A DNA stretch of 64,000 bases from Chaetomidium leptoderma (lineage: Eukaryota; Ascomycota; Sordariomycetes; Sordariales; Chaetomiaceae): NCBI GenBank assembly GCA_033296705.1, contig MU856965.1:1-64000 (forward strand), given 5' to 3'. A model generated the notes under the pieces. It worked only from the letters and a program-made list of their open reading frames with translations. It made no database searches and was not told the DNA's origin. Below are positions 45,547 through 57,723 of the stretch, piece after piece. The translations under genes and the position numbers were made by a program. Within the stretch, counting starts at the first letter, position 1, and each line of letters begins with the position of its first letter.

Positions 45547-45909
45547 GCTGCCCAGCCCGCAACAGGGACGGAAACTTTCAAGTAGTTGCGCTTTGAATTC
45601 TGGCATGCATTCTTGTGCTGCACCAACTCTAGGTGACCTGCGGAGGAGTTCCCAGACTCCCATTTCGCTTGTTTAGGAGAATCAAACATCACAGAGTTCA
45701 AGACGGTGGTATAGATGGGTGCATATTAGACTCGGGTGCTTAAATCCGTCCGCAAGGTACAGGTAGAGAAAAGACCACGAGTTCCGACTCCACGACGCCA
45801 GCGAAGACTCCGCAGAGAACTTCCATAGTATGAATTCCAAACAGTCCGCCGCTATAATTCATTGCCCCTTGCCCCAAGTCATATTCAAGTTCGCATACCC
45901 CATACCGCA
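45547..45909. other. Convergent intergenic spacer
   Basis: Spacer between the small orphan gene (+) and MTC1 (-). I see nothing specific. Confidence 0.65.
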
Positions 45910-47561
45910 TCAAATCAGGCCAGCCCTCGCAATTTCGTTACCGCCAGCCTCCAGCACACTCTCCACCTTTTGCTTGCCCTTGCCGATGCCGCCCTCACCA
46001 ACGCCCATGCGCCGCGCCACATATTTCTGCGCAACGACCCCGACAGAAAGGCCCAGGGCCTCCTCCACCCACTCGGCAACCCACTCACGGGGATCAACGC
46101 CGCCGCTCTCAATGATTTCCCGGATCTCGTCCGGCACGCGCCCAAACTCGGCCTGGAAGTCCTCATCCCCGCTCGCGGGCGTCAGCGGCGTGGCGGGGGC
46201 ATCCAACCAGCGGATCCACCTCGCCGGCACGCGCTGGCTGACGGCCGCGAACTGGATCTCGTGTACGGGGTCCAGGATAAACACGGCGAAGCACACCTCG
46301 CCCTCGGCATCGTCGTCCTCCTCGGCCACGACCGACGTCTCCTTCTCCTTCTCGACCGCCGTCGACCCCGCAAACAGCGTCTGGTCTGCCGGCACATTGA
46401 GCGCCTGCACCGAGAGGAAGATATCCGAGCGGCGCACGGGATTCGACTCGCTCATGACCTCCACCGCCCGCTGCTTCGCCTCCTCGATGCCGCCGTGCGC
46501 GGCAAAGTAGTCGGCCGCGTAGCCCTCGGCGTTGGCCCGGCACAGCTTGGTGCCCTCCACGAGGCCCTGCACCACGCCCAGGTCGCGCGCCGCGTCCGTC
46601 TGTCGCCACCAGGGGCCGTCCCGCCAGCCGGCGGCGGATTGTTGGCCGCCGAAGAGGGAGGCCGCGCCGGTTTTCTCGGCCGAAGAAGGGCTGCGGAGTG
46701 TGAATTCCTGGCCGCGCTGGATCACCATCAGGTCGCCGCCCTCGACTTGGGCCATGACGCGGTTGAAGACGCCGTAGATGAGCGGGTCGAGGGACGGGTA
46801 GCCGACGAGGTCGTGGCTAATGTGGATGAGGAGGCGCTCGTGCGAGGAGATGGGCGGCGCGAGCGTGTGGAGGATGTCGGTGAAGGTTGGGAGGGCGCGG
46901 TGTCTCAGGTCGTCGCCTGGAGAGAAGGGGGGGCGCTGTTAGTGATTTTCCAGATTGACCACGAGTAAAAGTGAGATAAGGAGAAGGAGAGAGACGAACC
47001 AAAACCTCTCAGGGCTCCGACGTTCCCGCGGACTTGATCGGCCCACTTCTTGGCTTCCTCGTTCTGTTGGATCTCCTTGACAGCAGCCTCGGCCTGCTTC
47101 ATGGCCGCCGTCGCGGTGGAGAGGATCCCTCCCCACCAGCCACCACCGCCGCCGGCGCTTGCTGCTTGTGGCGGTTGGACCGAGGCCCTTTTCTCGCTCT
47201 CCTGGGGCTCCGAGCTGGTGGCACTTGGGGTAAAGCTCGCACGGTGAGACGCGGCGCTCTCGGCCGACTTGCGGGCGTTATCGACGCCGAGCGGAGGGGT
47301 GTTGGTTGATGTCCGTTTTGCGGGGGATGGCTTGGGTACGACATCGCGAACGCGGGGTGTGTGCGGTCGCTCGGGGGCTTTCTCGCCCAGCTGGTTCTCG
47401 AGCTCGGCTAGTATATCCTGCTCGGCCGCATCGCCTTTGGCTTTGGCACTTGTTGGCTTCGTCTTGGTCGCTTTTTTGACGTTTGTGTCGTCGCCGAGGC
47501 CCTCGAACAGCTCCCCGAGCTCGTCGTCGGTCGGGGCCGCTTTGGTTCGCTTGCTGGCCAT
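45910..47561 (-). CDS. mtc1: Maintenance of telomere capping protein 1 (MTC1-like)
   Basis: Two exons, 47561-47000 and 46916-45910; 522 residues. The N-terminus is polar and disordered (MASKRTKAAPTDDELGELFEGLGDD), followed by the family block WWGGILSTATAAMKQAEAAVKEIQ. The second exon holds the folded part: LPTFTDILHTLAPPISSHERLLIHISHDLVGYPSLDPLIYGVF, VMAQVEGGDLMVIQRG, GYAADYFAAHGGIEEAKQRAVEVMSESNPVR, and WVEEALGLSVGVVAQKYVARRMG. This layout matches the fungal MTC1 family (PF10310). In yeast, Mtc1 is cytosolic, tied to COPI vesicles, and was found by genetic interaction with telomere capping; a direct telomere role is not established. It is divergent from the next gene. Confidence 0.9.
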
Positions 47562-48309
47562 GTTGCTGGTGGGGCGAATATATCCGTACAACTATACGCG
47601 GGCGGAGAAAATGGGATCAGACTGAAGCGGTCGCGTTGTCGTTGTGTTGTTAACTTCCAGGTTCCTACTCCTGCCTGAGTTGAGATGGGTGGGGACTTGT
47701 CTTGCGTCACGGGCTTGTTGCGGTTCACTTTCTGTTGGGTTGGGGTTATGCAAGTCGCCCTCTCGCCGTCTCAGGAGAACTCCACCCCGCAAGCCGACGA
47801 GAGCATCCCGTCATTGGTTTGACAAAGAACAGACCCGGCAAATCATGTTAGAGTTTGACCTGGCGGCTGGTAGCAGCTGTCTAGGTGGGGCGCTGTGCAG
47901 ACGGGCCGGTTGTGGCCTATGCGATTGGGCATGGCTTATTTGGGAACCTCCAGAAATTGACGTGAGAAGAAATCTAACACGCAAAACGAGGGCGCCACCA
48001 CGCAGCGCACGCGGCCTGATATTCACAGCCCGGCATTGCTATTGTGGCATTCAGACAATAGAAGCAGCAAGGCCCGACTCCCATCCATCGGCCCATCATC
48101 TCTTTTTTATTTTATCCCCCGTCCCATCCGCGACAGGTTTCTCCTTGCAACACACAAATAAGCGACCAACTGGCTGGGAACAGGCGTGACCCTGACACGT
48201 TGGAAGCCCGCTTTAGTGCGAATCTCTTTTTTCGCCTCAGCCGCCGTCCGCTCTTACACCCAGCCACGCACCGCTCTCACAACAGCCCTTCATCAACACC
48301 ACCGTCTGC
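47562..48309. promoter_or_regulatory. Divergent promoter region, MTC1 and large nuclear-type gene
   Basis: 748 bp between divergent starts. GC content is lower near 47920-48130, and pyrimidine-rich tracts precede the plus-strand ATG. No gene or RNA is supported. Confidence 0.55.
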
Positions 48310-51300
48310 ATGCAGCAGCCTCCCGAGGACGCTCGTGCAAGCGGTGCTGGCGTGCCCATTGAATTACAGCCGCCGCCGATGGACCGCGGCCGCAGCAGCA
48401 TCAGTCGCGGGCGCGGCGCAAAGAAGCGTGCCACTCTTCCGTCTCACTCATCGCTCTCTCTCCAGAGCCACCCGTTTTCAGACTCGGCCAGCCCGAGCAC
48501 CCCCGAGGCTCTCGCTCTTCCGTCCGCCCAGCGGCTGTCGTACACAGCACCGCAGCGAGGGGGCAAGGCCCGGCACCCCAACAACATGGCAACACCCCAT
48601 CGCGCCTCGTCTCCCGCCGCCGACCAGGCATTGCGAGTCAATGCTGCCCGGACTGACCGGCCAGCCCGCGCCTCCACATTTCACGCCCCGTCCTTCAGCT
48701 TTGAATCACCGTCAGCAGCAGGCTCCATCATGGCCGCCGCCGCCCTCGCGCCCAAGAGGTCGAGAACCGTCGAGGCCTCATATGACGGCGCCGCTGATGA
48801 TGAGGGCCATTCAAAGGGCGGCCATTCGCTCAGGAAGCGAGCCCGCATCGACTACACTCAGGAGATGATTGATGATGACCTTGGGCTCCCTTCGGCAAAG
48901 AACGACTTGGTCGTCAAGCCGGTGCCCACTCCCAGCGCCCGCGGCCGCAAGAGGAAAGGCGGCCATGACGACTCGGACGAGGAATTGGAAGATTTCGGCT
49001 CCAAGCCCAAGCGCCATCGCATCGACAAGTCTCCGGCAGCGACTCCCGCGCCGCCGTCGCGTCGCCGCTATCCATCCAAGAAGTTGTCCACAGATCTCAG
49101 CTCCTACGTCGACCAGCCATCCGACAATGAGGTGCAGGACACGATTCTCGTCAGCGTGCCCACCGGCCCGGCCGCGACGTCTGAGGAGGGGTCTGAGTAC
49201 TCGTCGTTTCTAGAGCCCGAGTCGCGCCCGCCGTCTTCGGATGAGAGCAAGGCCGCTCCCATCCAAGTGCAGCCGCCGACACCACGGGTGCAGCCATCTC
49301 AATCAATCGAGGATGTTGTGTCTGTCGCGGCAGAAATTATTGCGGGAATCGATCAAGATACCATTCCCGAGCAGCCCGACGACAAGCCCCAGGCCGCTCC
49401 TTCACGCCTCTCGCCGACTCCAGACTACTGTGTCGAGGAACCCGAGCAGAGTCTTGAGCACGAAACACGGAAGACAGATTTGATTGTGCCCACGGTTGTG
49501 CAAGAGCCCGAACCAGCCTCTCCTCGGGGATCTAAAGCGCAAATCGCCGAGGCTAGTCCTAGCGAGCAGGACTTTTCGCAGCCACCGGGCGAGGCATTGG
49601 AACAAGCATCGGCAACAGAGTCGCCGTCAATTACTCCGGCGCCCGAATTGAAGTTGCCCGAAATTTCTGCCGTGCCTCCGGTTCTCCACGATCTGGCACC
49701 CATGCCCACCGTTTCTCGCGCCTCATCACTCCAGGAACCAAAACTGACAGGGCCCGCGAGGTTCAAGTCATTGGAACGCATCTACAATTTGGAAACGCCC
49801 TTTGCATCTCAGCTGAAGCTCTCACCATACGAGGACGAGGACATCCCCCTTCCAGGTCCTTACACGGAGTGGGTGCACCCTGCCCAGGCTGCCTCGACTC
49901 CTGTCCCTCCACCTTCCGCCGCCCCTTCCTCGCTTGAGAGAAAGCCCGCCGAGGGCGGATGGAATACGCGCCGTCGCCTAAAAACTAGCGAGTTCTTTGC
50001 CCTTTACCGCAAGGAAACGAAAAGACGGCAAGAAAAAGGCGAGCCAGCCATTACCATGACGGAATTCAACAACGAATGCGCCCGGCGGTACAAGTCCGCC
50101 CACGTCAACGACCCGGCTTCAGCCACCCCTCCATCGACAACGAAAGAGTCCACAACCAGCTCCACAGTTGTTGTCGAAAAATCGCTGCCCTTCCCCGCCA
50201 CAGCACAAGTTGAGGAAGAGGCGCTTCGGGACTCGCAGCCGGCCGAGTCCCGGCTGCCCACAGCCGCCCCGTCACCCGCTCCAATGGAGGATGCCATGGT
50301 ACAGGAAGACGCAGCCGAGGACGAACAAGATGCGGACGAGACAATTGACGACCAGGTCCAGCCAAACAGCCCAGGCGGACCTGTTGAGGTGACACGGAAT
50401 CCACACAAACAATACTTGTTTCGCAAGATCCGTGACCCCAACGAGTTTGTCGACGCCTTTGAGGGATGGCAGGACTTTTCCTCCGAACGCCTTTACGAGA
50501 CCGTCGCTGCCACTGTCGAGGCACTGGATGCCTACCAACAGGAGTACAATGAGCTCAAGAAGCTCCTAGACGACGAGGAGAACGCGAAGCGGCGCCAAGC
50601 CAACGACAAGACGGTTGTCAATTGGGAGAACCGCCAGAAGGCCGATGAGCCGCTGCCCTGGCGTCGCCACTTCGATGACGTGGTGAAAGGGCCCCCTTCG
50701 TTTGAAGTGCGCGGACTTCGCGCCCCTAAGCCTTACATCGATGATCCTATGCTGGAGCACCAGAAGGAGGAGGACCGCACCATGGCGAACGCGTACGGGT
50801 TCAAGCTCAACACTCATCCCACACAGGTTGGCCGGCAAAACCCAGTCGAGCAGCGTTGGGAGATGCCCGAGAACCGTCTTCGTAAAAGGACCGAGAAGGG
50901 CGCCGAACTCGCCGAGGATAATGTCGTCGAAGGAAAGCGCACCAGGAAGCCGCGCCATGTTTCGGACCAGAGCAAAGATCCGAGCCGGGCTGGTACCCCC
51001 ACAGGTATTACCGTGTTTGGCCCTGGCCGGCGACAAAGGCGAAAGCCTACGGGCGCCGCCCCGAATGGCGACGAACTCGAAGGGCCGGAGCAAGCTCAAT
51101 TTACCGAGAGCTTCTCGGAATCACCCCGCAAAGCGCGCGCGGCACGTACACGCGGGACGATGCTGTACGATGACCAGGACCAGATCGCTCTGGTTGCCGA
51201 GGCAGACAACCAGACAGAAGACGAGCAGGCGGAGGTGGACGAGAAACCCAAAGGGCGCAGACGCGGCCGGGCTGCGCCTCCTCTCCCGGAGCCGCCAACT

Positions 51301-52537
51301 TCGGTCCCTACTGGGTTCGGCGGCGAACTTAGCAAGCCCAGGCGCATGCGTGGTGGTAAGAGCCAGCAAACGAATCACCACCACGCGGGCGGTGAGATGG
51401 CGAGCTCGTCGTTCTACAGCAACGCTTCCACGCACCCTGGCTCGAGGCCATCGACGGCGTCATCTGATGGTAGCTCCCACACAGCCGAGACCACCGAGTC
51501 GACGTACTCGCTGCGGGACAAACGGAAGCGGAACTTTGCGCTCGAGAACGACCCGGAACTCGAGGCTCGCCCGCAAAGACGGGGCCGAGGCGCGGCGGCG
51601 CAAAAGCAGGACGGCGCTGAACCGAAGAAGCGGGGACCGAGGAAGAAGGAGGCGGCAGCCCAGCCACCGCCGCCGGCCCCGGCACCCGCTCCATCGCCTT
51701 ACCCGCCCCCGGGTAGCCCGCCGCCGCTGCAGCCGCCGGCGGCCACCAATTTCTACCACAACTTTGTGGCTGGCCCCATGATGGTGGACATGGGCAACGG
51801 TTCCAACCCCGCGCTGACGCAGGCAGGGCCGTTCATGCACACCTTCAACGCGGCACCGGCCTTCCCTCCTGGCGCCCCTCCCCCGCCGCCGCCCCCACCG
51901 GCGGTGAAGAAGCCGATTACAAAAATCAAGTTTACCAACAACGGGGCTTCTTCGCAGGCAACCTCGCGGGCAGAAACGCCAAGCAACGGGGCGCCCAACC
52001 CCAAGCCCGGGACGAAACGTTCACGTGGCAACAAGGCCAACTCGTCGAGTGAAGCCAAGGCAATCGCTGCAGCGAATGGGGACGGGGACCTTGACAAACC
52101 GTATTCGGAGATGACCAAGTCGGAGAAGATGAGCTGGTCGATGCGGAGTAAGTGGACAGACACATGTACCTTTCCACGGTGGGCATGCGGGCTAACACGA
52201 AACAGGACGTTGGGCATCAGGCGAGATGCAAGGCGCCGTCGAAAAGCGGCGCACAACCCTGGCCATCAAAAAGGCCGAGAAAGCGGCAGGCAGCAGCGTC
52301 GGCCCGGACGGCGCCGATTCGAATGCCATGGGTCAGATGACGGATTCGGGGTCTGCTGGCCCATCGGACCCGACGACGCCGGCATCGATGCATGGCCAGC
52401 CTGGTTCTGGGTTGTTGGCTTTGCCCCAGGTTCCCCCGATGATGCTGCAGCCCCCGCAGCCGCATCAGGGTTTCCTGCAGCAGCCCCCATACCCTTACGG
52501 GATGCCTCCAGGGCCACCGGGGCCGCCGATGCTTTAA
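48310..52537 (+). CDS. Large disordered, probably nuclear protein of unknown function
   Basis: Two exons, 48310-52147 and 52206-52537; 1389 residues. The intron is needed to avoid an out-of-frame tail and yields RRWASGEMQGAVEKRR. Most of the protein is low-complexity Ser/Pro/Glu-rich sequence with basic patches that look like nuclear signals or AT-hook relatives (ARGRKRKGG, KPKRHRID, KGRRRGRA, KKRGPRKK). One block around residues 695-870 looks folded and conserved (YLFRKIRDPNEFVDAFEGW, a coiled stretch, PLPWRRHFDDVV, AYGFKLNTHPTQVGRQNPVEQRW). The C-terminus is Pro-rich. It may be a chromatin or transcription cofactor, but this rests only on composition. Confidence 0.78.
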
Positions 52538-53046
52538 GGGTTGGGTGCGGCGTCTGATACGGGGCTCGATCCGGTGACGGACGACGAGATGAGAACAGCA
52601 AGTGGTGAAGTTGGCGATGCCCACATGATGGGAAGCCACGCACTACAGTTGTGTGGGTTGGACTCTTTACGTGAGAAAGGGGGGTGTAATGGAACCAGCA
52701 AGGTGCTTTCTTTCATTGGCGTTTTGTTTTTGACACAGCTTCTTAGCCGCGATTCAGGAAAGGCCGGTTCAGGACATGGGCTCTCTTTGTCTACCAGGAT
52801 AACACGGATACTCTGGGCATTGGGACGGGGCATGTCTGCTGCATTTACATGGCGCTCAACGGTGCATGGCTGGATACTGGACATTGTGGATCATTACGAA
52901 TCAAAAGGGATTTGCATTCGCGCAATACATACATACATAATACCTAGCTAGTATTGCTGCCGCGCATCACGAAGGGCATGGAACACAGTCTTGCACTTTC
53001 AAAAGCCGGAGGGCATCACCGGCAGCAGTTGTTGATCTCTGTCTTG
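52538..53046. other. Convergent intergenic region
   Basis: Spacer between the large nuclear-type gene (+) and the MYND gene (-), with a catacatacata run near 52924-52937. No gene was found. Confidence 0.65.
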
Positions 53047-54382
53047 TCAGCGAGCATCCTCAAACCGAGGGTTGTCGCCCGCAATGAGCTGGCTGAAGAC
53101 GTCGGCGCAAACGACAAACGTGTCCCCCTCCAACTTTAGCGCCGGCGTCGTCAGATTGTAAGGCGATGGCACCTTGTCGGAAATGTTCTCCTTGGCCCTA
53201 AACTCCTCCCAGAACTGCTTGAACTCGGTTGCGCTGATGACTCGTTCTCCCAGGGTACCCTCGCATATGCCCTGCTCCTCGACATAGCCCAGCAGCGCCT
53301 GCACATGCTCCTTCTGCAGCTTCCCACCGCGAGCATCCACAAACACCACCCCGTCCCCCGACCGCAGCAGCTGGTGCTTGTCCACCACCCCGGTCTTCTC
53401 ATCCGCCGCGTACACCACATCCAGCACGGCGGGGATGATGATGCTGCTGCTGCTGCTGCTCCCCTGCTCGACTTGATCTCTACTGCTTGCATCTGGGTCA
53501 CCTCCGGTAACAGCAACGATGAAATCCTCAGATGGAGTAGACGGAGCATCATCACCCTTCGTAGCAGACCCAGACGAAGCAGGGGCGGCGGCGGAGGCGG
53601 AGGAGGAAGAAGTCGGATAGAAACCCTCATACAACCAATCCAGCTCCGCCCCATGGTTCAGCACCACCCGCACCACCCACGCCAGGCCGAGCGCGGCACA
53701 GAGAGCGGACACCCCCTGTTGGAGGTATTTACGCGTTGCCGCCGCCACCACCGGGAGGTCCCTGCTGACGTGCACCTCTTCCAGCACGGCGGTGATCCCC
53801 GTGTTCTGGCGACAGGGGTGTTGATTTCGTTGATCTTGACGGCGGGGAGGGTGGGGAAGGGGAACTTGAAGCGCTTTGTGTTGGCGGCGTTTGATACCAG
53901 GAGACCTCGGGTGGTGTGAGAAGAAGGGATCTTCTGGCAGGGGTTGCGCATGGGCGCGATGATGGCGATGGGGCCAGAACCAGGCGTGGCCGGCGGGCTT
54001 GGAATCCGCCGCCGTGCAGGCCGCCAGGATGGACTGGTTGATCCAGTCGATGCCGACGTCGGTTTTGGATGGGGGCCGGGAGATGTCGTACTCAGCGCAG
54101 AAGAGGGCATGCTGGCTGCTGGTCGTCCACTTGACATTCCCAGGAGCAATACCGCGCGTTTGTGCAGGCCTTGCAGGCGAAGAATGGGCGCGACGGACGC
54201 TCGCATAGGATGCACCGGCTTTGGAGTCCCCGGTTGGTCTCGCAGACATGGCGGAGGTGTGGGTGGTCGAGCTGCTCGTAGTTCTCGTAGCACGTCATTG
54301 GGACCTGGACCGGGGCCCGCGACTCGGGGGCTTTCATCTCTTGCTTGTGAGACTGAGTCTCTCCAGACTTGGTGGACGGCAT
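53047..54382 (-). pseudogene. MYND zinc-finger protein gene with broken frame
   Basis: Starting at 54382 (MPSTKSGET), the first frame encodes most of a MYND finger (CILC, FFACKAC, RYCSWEC) and then stops at 54092. The rest continues in other frames. One extra base in the AA of gtcaagtgg (about 54134) would connect to QHALFC with the correct final His-x3-Cys spacing. A second extra base lies in a CCCC run (about 53972), and one missing base follows near 53810, after which an intact 255-codon frame runs to 53047 (TRKYLQQGVSALCAALGLAWVV to FSQLIAGDNPRFEDAR). All three sites are in homopolymers, so sequencing error is as likely as gene loss. A CTG run (53438-53461) encodes polyserine. Fungal MYND proteins often bind partners via the zinc finger. 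Confidence 0.7.
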
Positions 54383-55375
54383 GCCTGTGACTGGAGCTTG
54401 AAGTTCAACGGGGACTCAGCACTAGATTTTGGCTTCGCACTTTCCATGCTGAGTTGTTCTCTGAGACGAGGAAAGACTTAAATACCAGGGGCGATAAGCC
54501 GTCTCAAAGGCAACAAGGCCTTAGAGAGACAGGCTTTTGTTGGGAATCAACTACATTGTCCTGGTGTTCAGAGCCTGGAATCCCTGTGTGGAGCACAATG
54601 ACAACCCAAGCCTTTGTTCACTGCCGCTGTTTCTCAAGGGTAGGGAGTAAGCTGGAAACCAACCAAACAAGAGAAAGATGCAATTTAGTCAGTTTCAACT
54701 TTCTCGGGAATGTCTTACATTGGAGATAGCGTTCACAACTTCACTGGTGATTGATCAACGTAGGCCAAGCGCTAGTATTGCTATCTCTTTGATAAAAAAT
54801 CAGAGAATGTAACTTCGACAACTCGCATCATTTTCATTTTTCGTTTTCAGGACTGACACCTTAAGTACTAGTAGTCTCTTACATAAGATAAGGTACCTGA
54901 CTGAGTATTATTCAGGTCGGCGAGCTGGCAATTCAGGGGCAGCCTATCTCTCTCCAGTTTCACGTCCAACAATGAACCAGTGATCAGTGCGGCGAGCTGG
55001 CAATTCAGGGGCAGCCCGTCTCTCCAGTCTCCACGTCCAACAACGAACAAGTCAGACTGCCAGAGTCATCATTCATGGACCACGTCGAGCTTGGGCCCGG
55101 GTTCCAGCAGCGGGTCCTCAGTGCCCAACTGCAAACGAATTGAGGCGTCTTGGCCGCCATCTCTCATTGGACCACCTGGTCCATCTCCAGTCGCTCCAAC
55201 AAGACACCAACCACCAACACCGCGGAAACTCACGAGGTGAAAATGGCATGGCTCTTATAAAGAAGTTCCTTAAATTTAAGTCACATACAACCCTGACCAA
55301 CCTCTTTTCCACTTCCCACGACAAGTCCAACTCCCTAACACCCTGGATATTTCTTTCACATAGAATTGCCTCACA
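54383..55375. other. Divergent intergenic region with tandem duplication
   Basis: This lies between the MYND gene and the HET gene. A 37-codon upstream frame on the minus strand begins at 54447 and overlaps the MYND start out of frame. Low-GC DNA occupies 54700-54900, followed by the 72-bp tandem duplication. Confidence 0.6.
54918..55050. repeat. 72-bp tandem duplication upstream of the HET gene
   Basis: The unit starting cggcgagctggcaattcagg at 54918 recurs at 54990. Both copies continue with a near-identical ccagtytccacgtccaacaa tail. The copies differ by a few substitutions and small indels, so the duplication is not brand new. Confidence 0.9.
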
Positions 55376-57538
55376 ATGAGACTTCTCAACGTCTCCACCC
55401 GCGAGGTGGAAGAGTTCCACGGGACCGTCATTCCGCAGTACGCCATTCTGTCTCACACATGGGGCCCAGAAGAGGTCACGCTGCATGAGATGGAGGCGAT
55501 TGCAAGATACCGCCGATCTCAGCAAGCACCCCCCGTGCACATGGCACGATCTGGCGACCACCCCGACACCATGAAGTTGATGTTGCTTTCCACCATGCTC
55601 TTGGCTTTCCGCGGAGATCGAACACGGGCCAACCAACCTTCCGCACTCCCAGCTCTTACCAACGGCAGCGAGAGCGACGAAGATGAAAGGGGATATGGGA
55701 GAATGGTCCCCTCTGCCTCGCCCCACCCCTTCGAGCTCAAGGCCGGTTACGCCAAGATTGCCTACGCGTGCGGCCAGGCAGAGAAAGAGGGATATCGCTA
55801 TCTCTGGGCCGACACTTGCTGCATCGACAAGAGGAGCAGCGCCGAAATGTCAGAGGCTGTCAACTCCATGTTTGGCTGGTATCAGCGGGCGGCTGTGTGC
55901 TATGCCTACCTGGAGGACGTCCACTTTGACAACTACACAGAGGGCTACCTGACCTGGAAGGATCACTTCACCAACAGCCGGTGGTTCACTCGAGGCTGGA
56001 CCCTCCAAGAGCTGCTTGCCCCTCGGAAACTTGTCTTCTACGCCAAGGGATGGAGGCTCCTAGGCACAAAGTCGGCTCTCGTCAAGCATGTTGCCAAAAT
56101 CACCAGCATTGACGAGTTGACTCTTCTGGAACCGAACCTTGTTCGCAATGCCAGTGTTGCCCAGCGCATGTCCTGGGCTGCCAACCGCACGACAACAAAA
56201 CCCGAAGATCTGGCCTATTCTCTCCTGGGCATCTTTGGCGTCAACATGTCCATCATCTACGGCGAGGGCGAGAATGCGTTTCTCCGACTCCAGGAAGAGA
56301 TCATCAAGCGGTCAGACGACCACTCCATCTTTGCCTGGGGCACACTCGGCCATGACGATGGCCACCTCCCTCACCACATCGACATGGACGACTTCGACTA
56401 CGACGACGACATGGCCGACACCACGGGCATCTTTGCCAAATCCCCCCAAGACTTCGCCGGCATGGAACACGTCGTGGCGGCCCCTCCGCCCACCCAACAC
56501 ACCTCCGACTACACCATGACCAACAAGGGCCTGCACATCAAACTCTTCCTCGCCCGCCCCCACACAGCAAGCCATCATCATCACCACCACCACCACAATT
56601 CACCCACAACCTCACCACAAAACCACTACCTCGCCATCCTCAACTGCCACCCCGAACAAGACCCCACCGCCCGCCTCGCCCTCCTCCTCACGGAGACCCC
56701 AACCCCCAACATCTTCCTCCGCACCCGCACCCGCACCACCACGCTCGTGTCGGCCCCCGAGGTGGCCGTCTCCAAACCAAAACTGGTCTACATCCCCAAC
56801 ACGCCCGCCCACAACCCGCACCACCACTCCAAGCTCTCCGAGGAGGTCGTGCTCGTGCGGGCGCCCGACCTGGTCGCGCCGGGGTATGACGTGCTGGATA
56901 TTCAGGCCCGGCAGGCGGTGTGGAACAGGGAGTTTCGGAGTATGCGGCTGGCCGGGGTGGATTATTCTGGGGGGGCCGGGGCCGGGGCCGGGGCCGGCGG
57001 CGGGGTGGTGTACCAGTTGGCGGTGGTGACGTTTTGGAATCAGCATCTGAAGTGTGGGTTTGTGGTGAGGATCCTGGTGGAGGGGGCGTCCAAGGTGGTG
57101 TTTGTAGATTTGCTTCAGGGCTTGGAAGAGCAGGGGAATGGGGATGGGGAGGAGGGGAAGGGGCTCGTGGAGCAGGCGAAGCGGGTGTGGGAGAATCCGG
57201 AGACGGTGGCGGTTAGTGTGCCTGTGCCCGGGTCCAAGGGGGATCCGTCGGCGAGGAGGACGATACAGGTGCATGTGGTCAACCCGGTCGCGGCGGAAGC
57301 GGGGGAGCAAGAAACGACGGCGGCGCGGACGCCTGGGGCGTGGGCTTTTAGGCCTGGGCATGAGGTCAAGGTCTCTGGGAGCGTCACGTTTACAGAGAAA
57401 TGGGAGAGGGACTACCAGCGCACTGTCAATGCCAAGGTCGAGCGGAGGAAAAAGGGAGCCATCGAGCTGACCATGTCATCCATGCTGTGGCAGGCTGCAC
57501 CGGTTGTGAGGGGAGAGGAGCTTGACCAACCGTCTTGA
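55376..57538 (+). CDS. HET-domain heterokaryon-incompatibility protein
   Basis: Single exon, 720 residues. The HET domain (PF06985) occupies roughly residues 20-220: YAILSHTWGPEEVTLHEM, KIAYACGQAEKEGYRYLWADTCCIDK (around 145-152), EAVNSMFGWYQRAAVCYAYLEDV, and RWFTRGWTLQELLAPRKLVFY. A second conserved stretch follows (RMSWAANRTTTKPEDLAYSLLGIFGVNMSIIYGEGENAFLRLQEEI), typical of HET proteins. The C-terminal half has a His run (eight residues near 56573-56596) and a Gly-Ala tract (56971-57006). No NACHT, WD40, ankyrin or Pfl-like domain is attached. HET proteins trigger cell death after fusion of unlike strains; the partner locus is not evident here. Confidence 0.93.
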   Translation: MRLLNVSTREVEEFHGTVIPQYAILSHTWGPEEVTLHEMEAIARYRRSQQAPPVHMARSGDHPDTMKLMLLSTMLLAFRGDRTRANQPSALPALTNGSESDEDERGYGRMVPSASPHPFELKAGYAKIAYACGQAEKEGYRYLWADTCCIDKRSSAEMSEAVNSMFGWYQRAAVCYAYLEDVHFDNYTEGYLTWKDHFTNSRWFTRGWTLQELLAPRKLVFYAKGWRLLGTKSALVKHVAKITSIDELTLLEPNLVRNASVAQRMSWAANRTTTKPEDLAYSLLGIFGVNMSIIYGEGENAFLRLQEEIIKRSDDHSIFAWGTLGHDDGHLPHHIDMDDFDYDDDMADTTGIFAKSPQDFAGMEHVVAAPPPTQHTSDYTMTNKGLHIKLFLARPHTASHHHHHHHHNSPTTSPQNHYLAILNCHPEQDPTARLALLLTETPTPNIFLRTRTRTTTLVSAPEVAVSKPKLVYIPNTPAHNPHHHSKLSEEVVLVRAPDLVAPGYDVLDIQARQAVWNREFRSMRLAGVDYSGGAGAGAGAGGGVVYQLAVVTFWNQHLKCGFVVRILVEGASKVVFVDLLQGLEEQGNGDGEEGKGLVEQAKRVWENPETVAVSVPVPGSKGDPSARRTIQVHVVNPVAAEAGEQETTAARTPGAWAFRPGHEVKVSGSVTFTEKWERDYQRTVNAKVERRKKGAIELTMSSMLWQAAPVVRGEELDQPS

Positions 57539-57723
57539 ATACCATCAGAGTATTATCAGTGTTGTTTGATTAATGGGAATATAGGTCCGGTCAAGGACTT
57601 TCTGTTGTGACAGCGCGAGGATACGCCGGGCAGGAAGACGGGTTTAAGGCCGGATTGTTTGTACGGATAGGAACACTCATTGGATTTGCCACTATTTGGC
57701 CTCGACCCTGGATGGTTGTCGGC

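Noticed and set aside
45862..46968. A 368-codon plus-strand frame
   Set aside because: Antisense shadow of the MTC1-like exon, which has clear homology on the minus strand.
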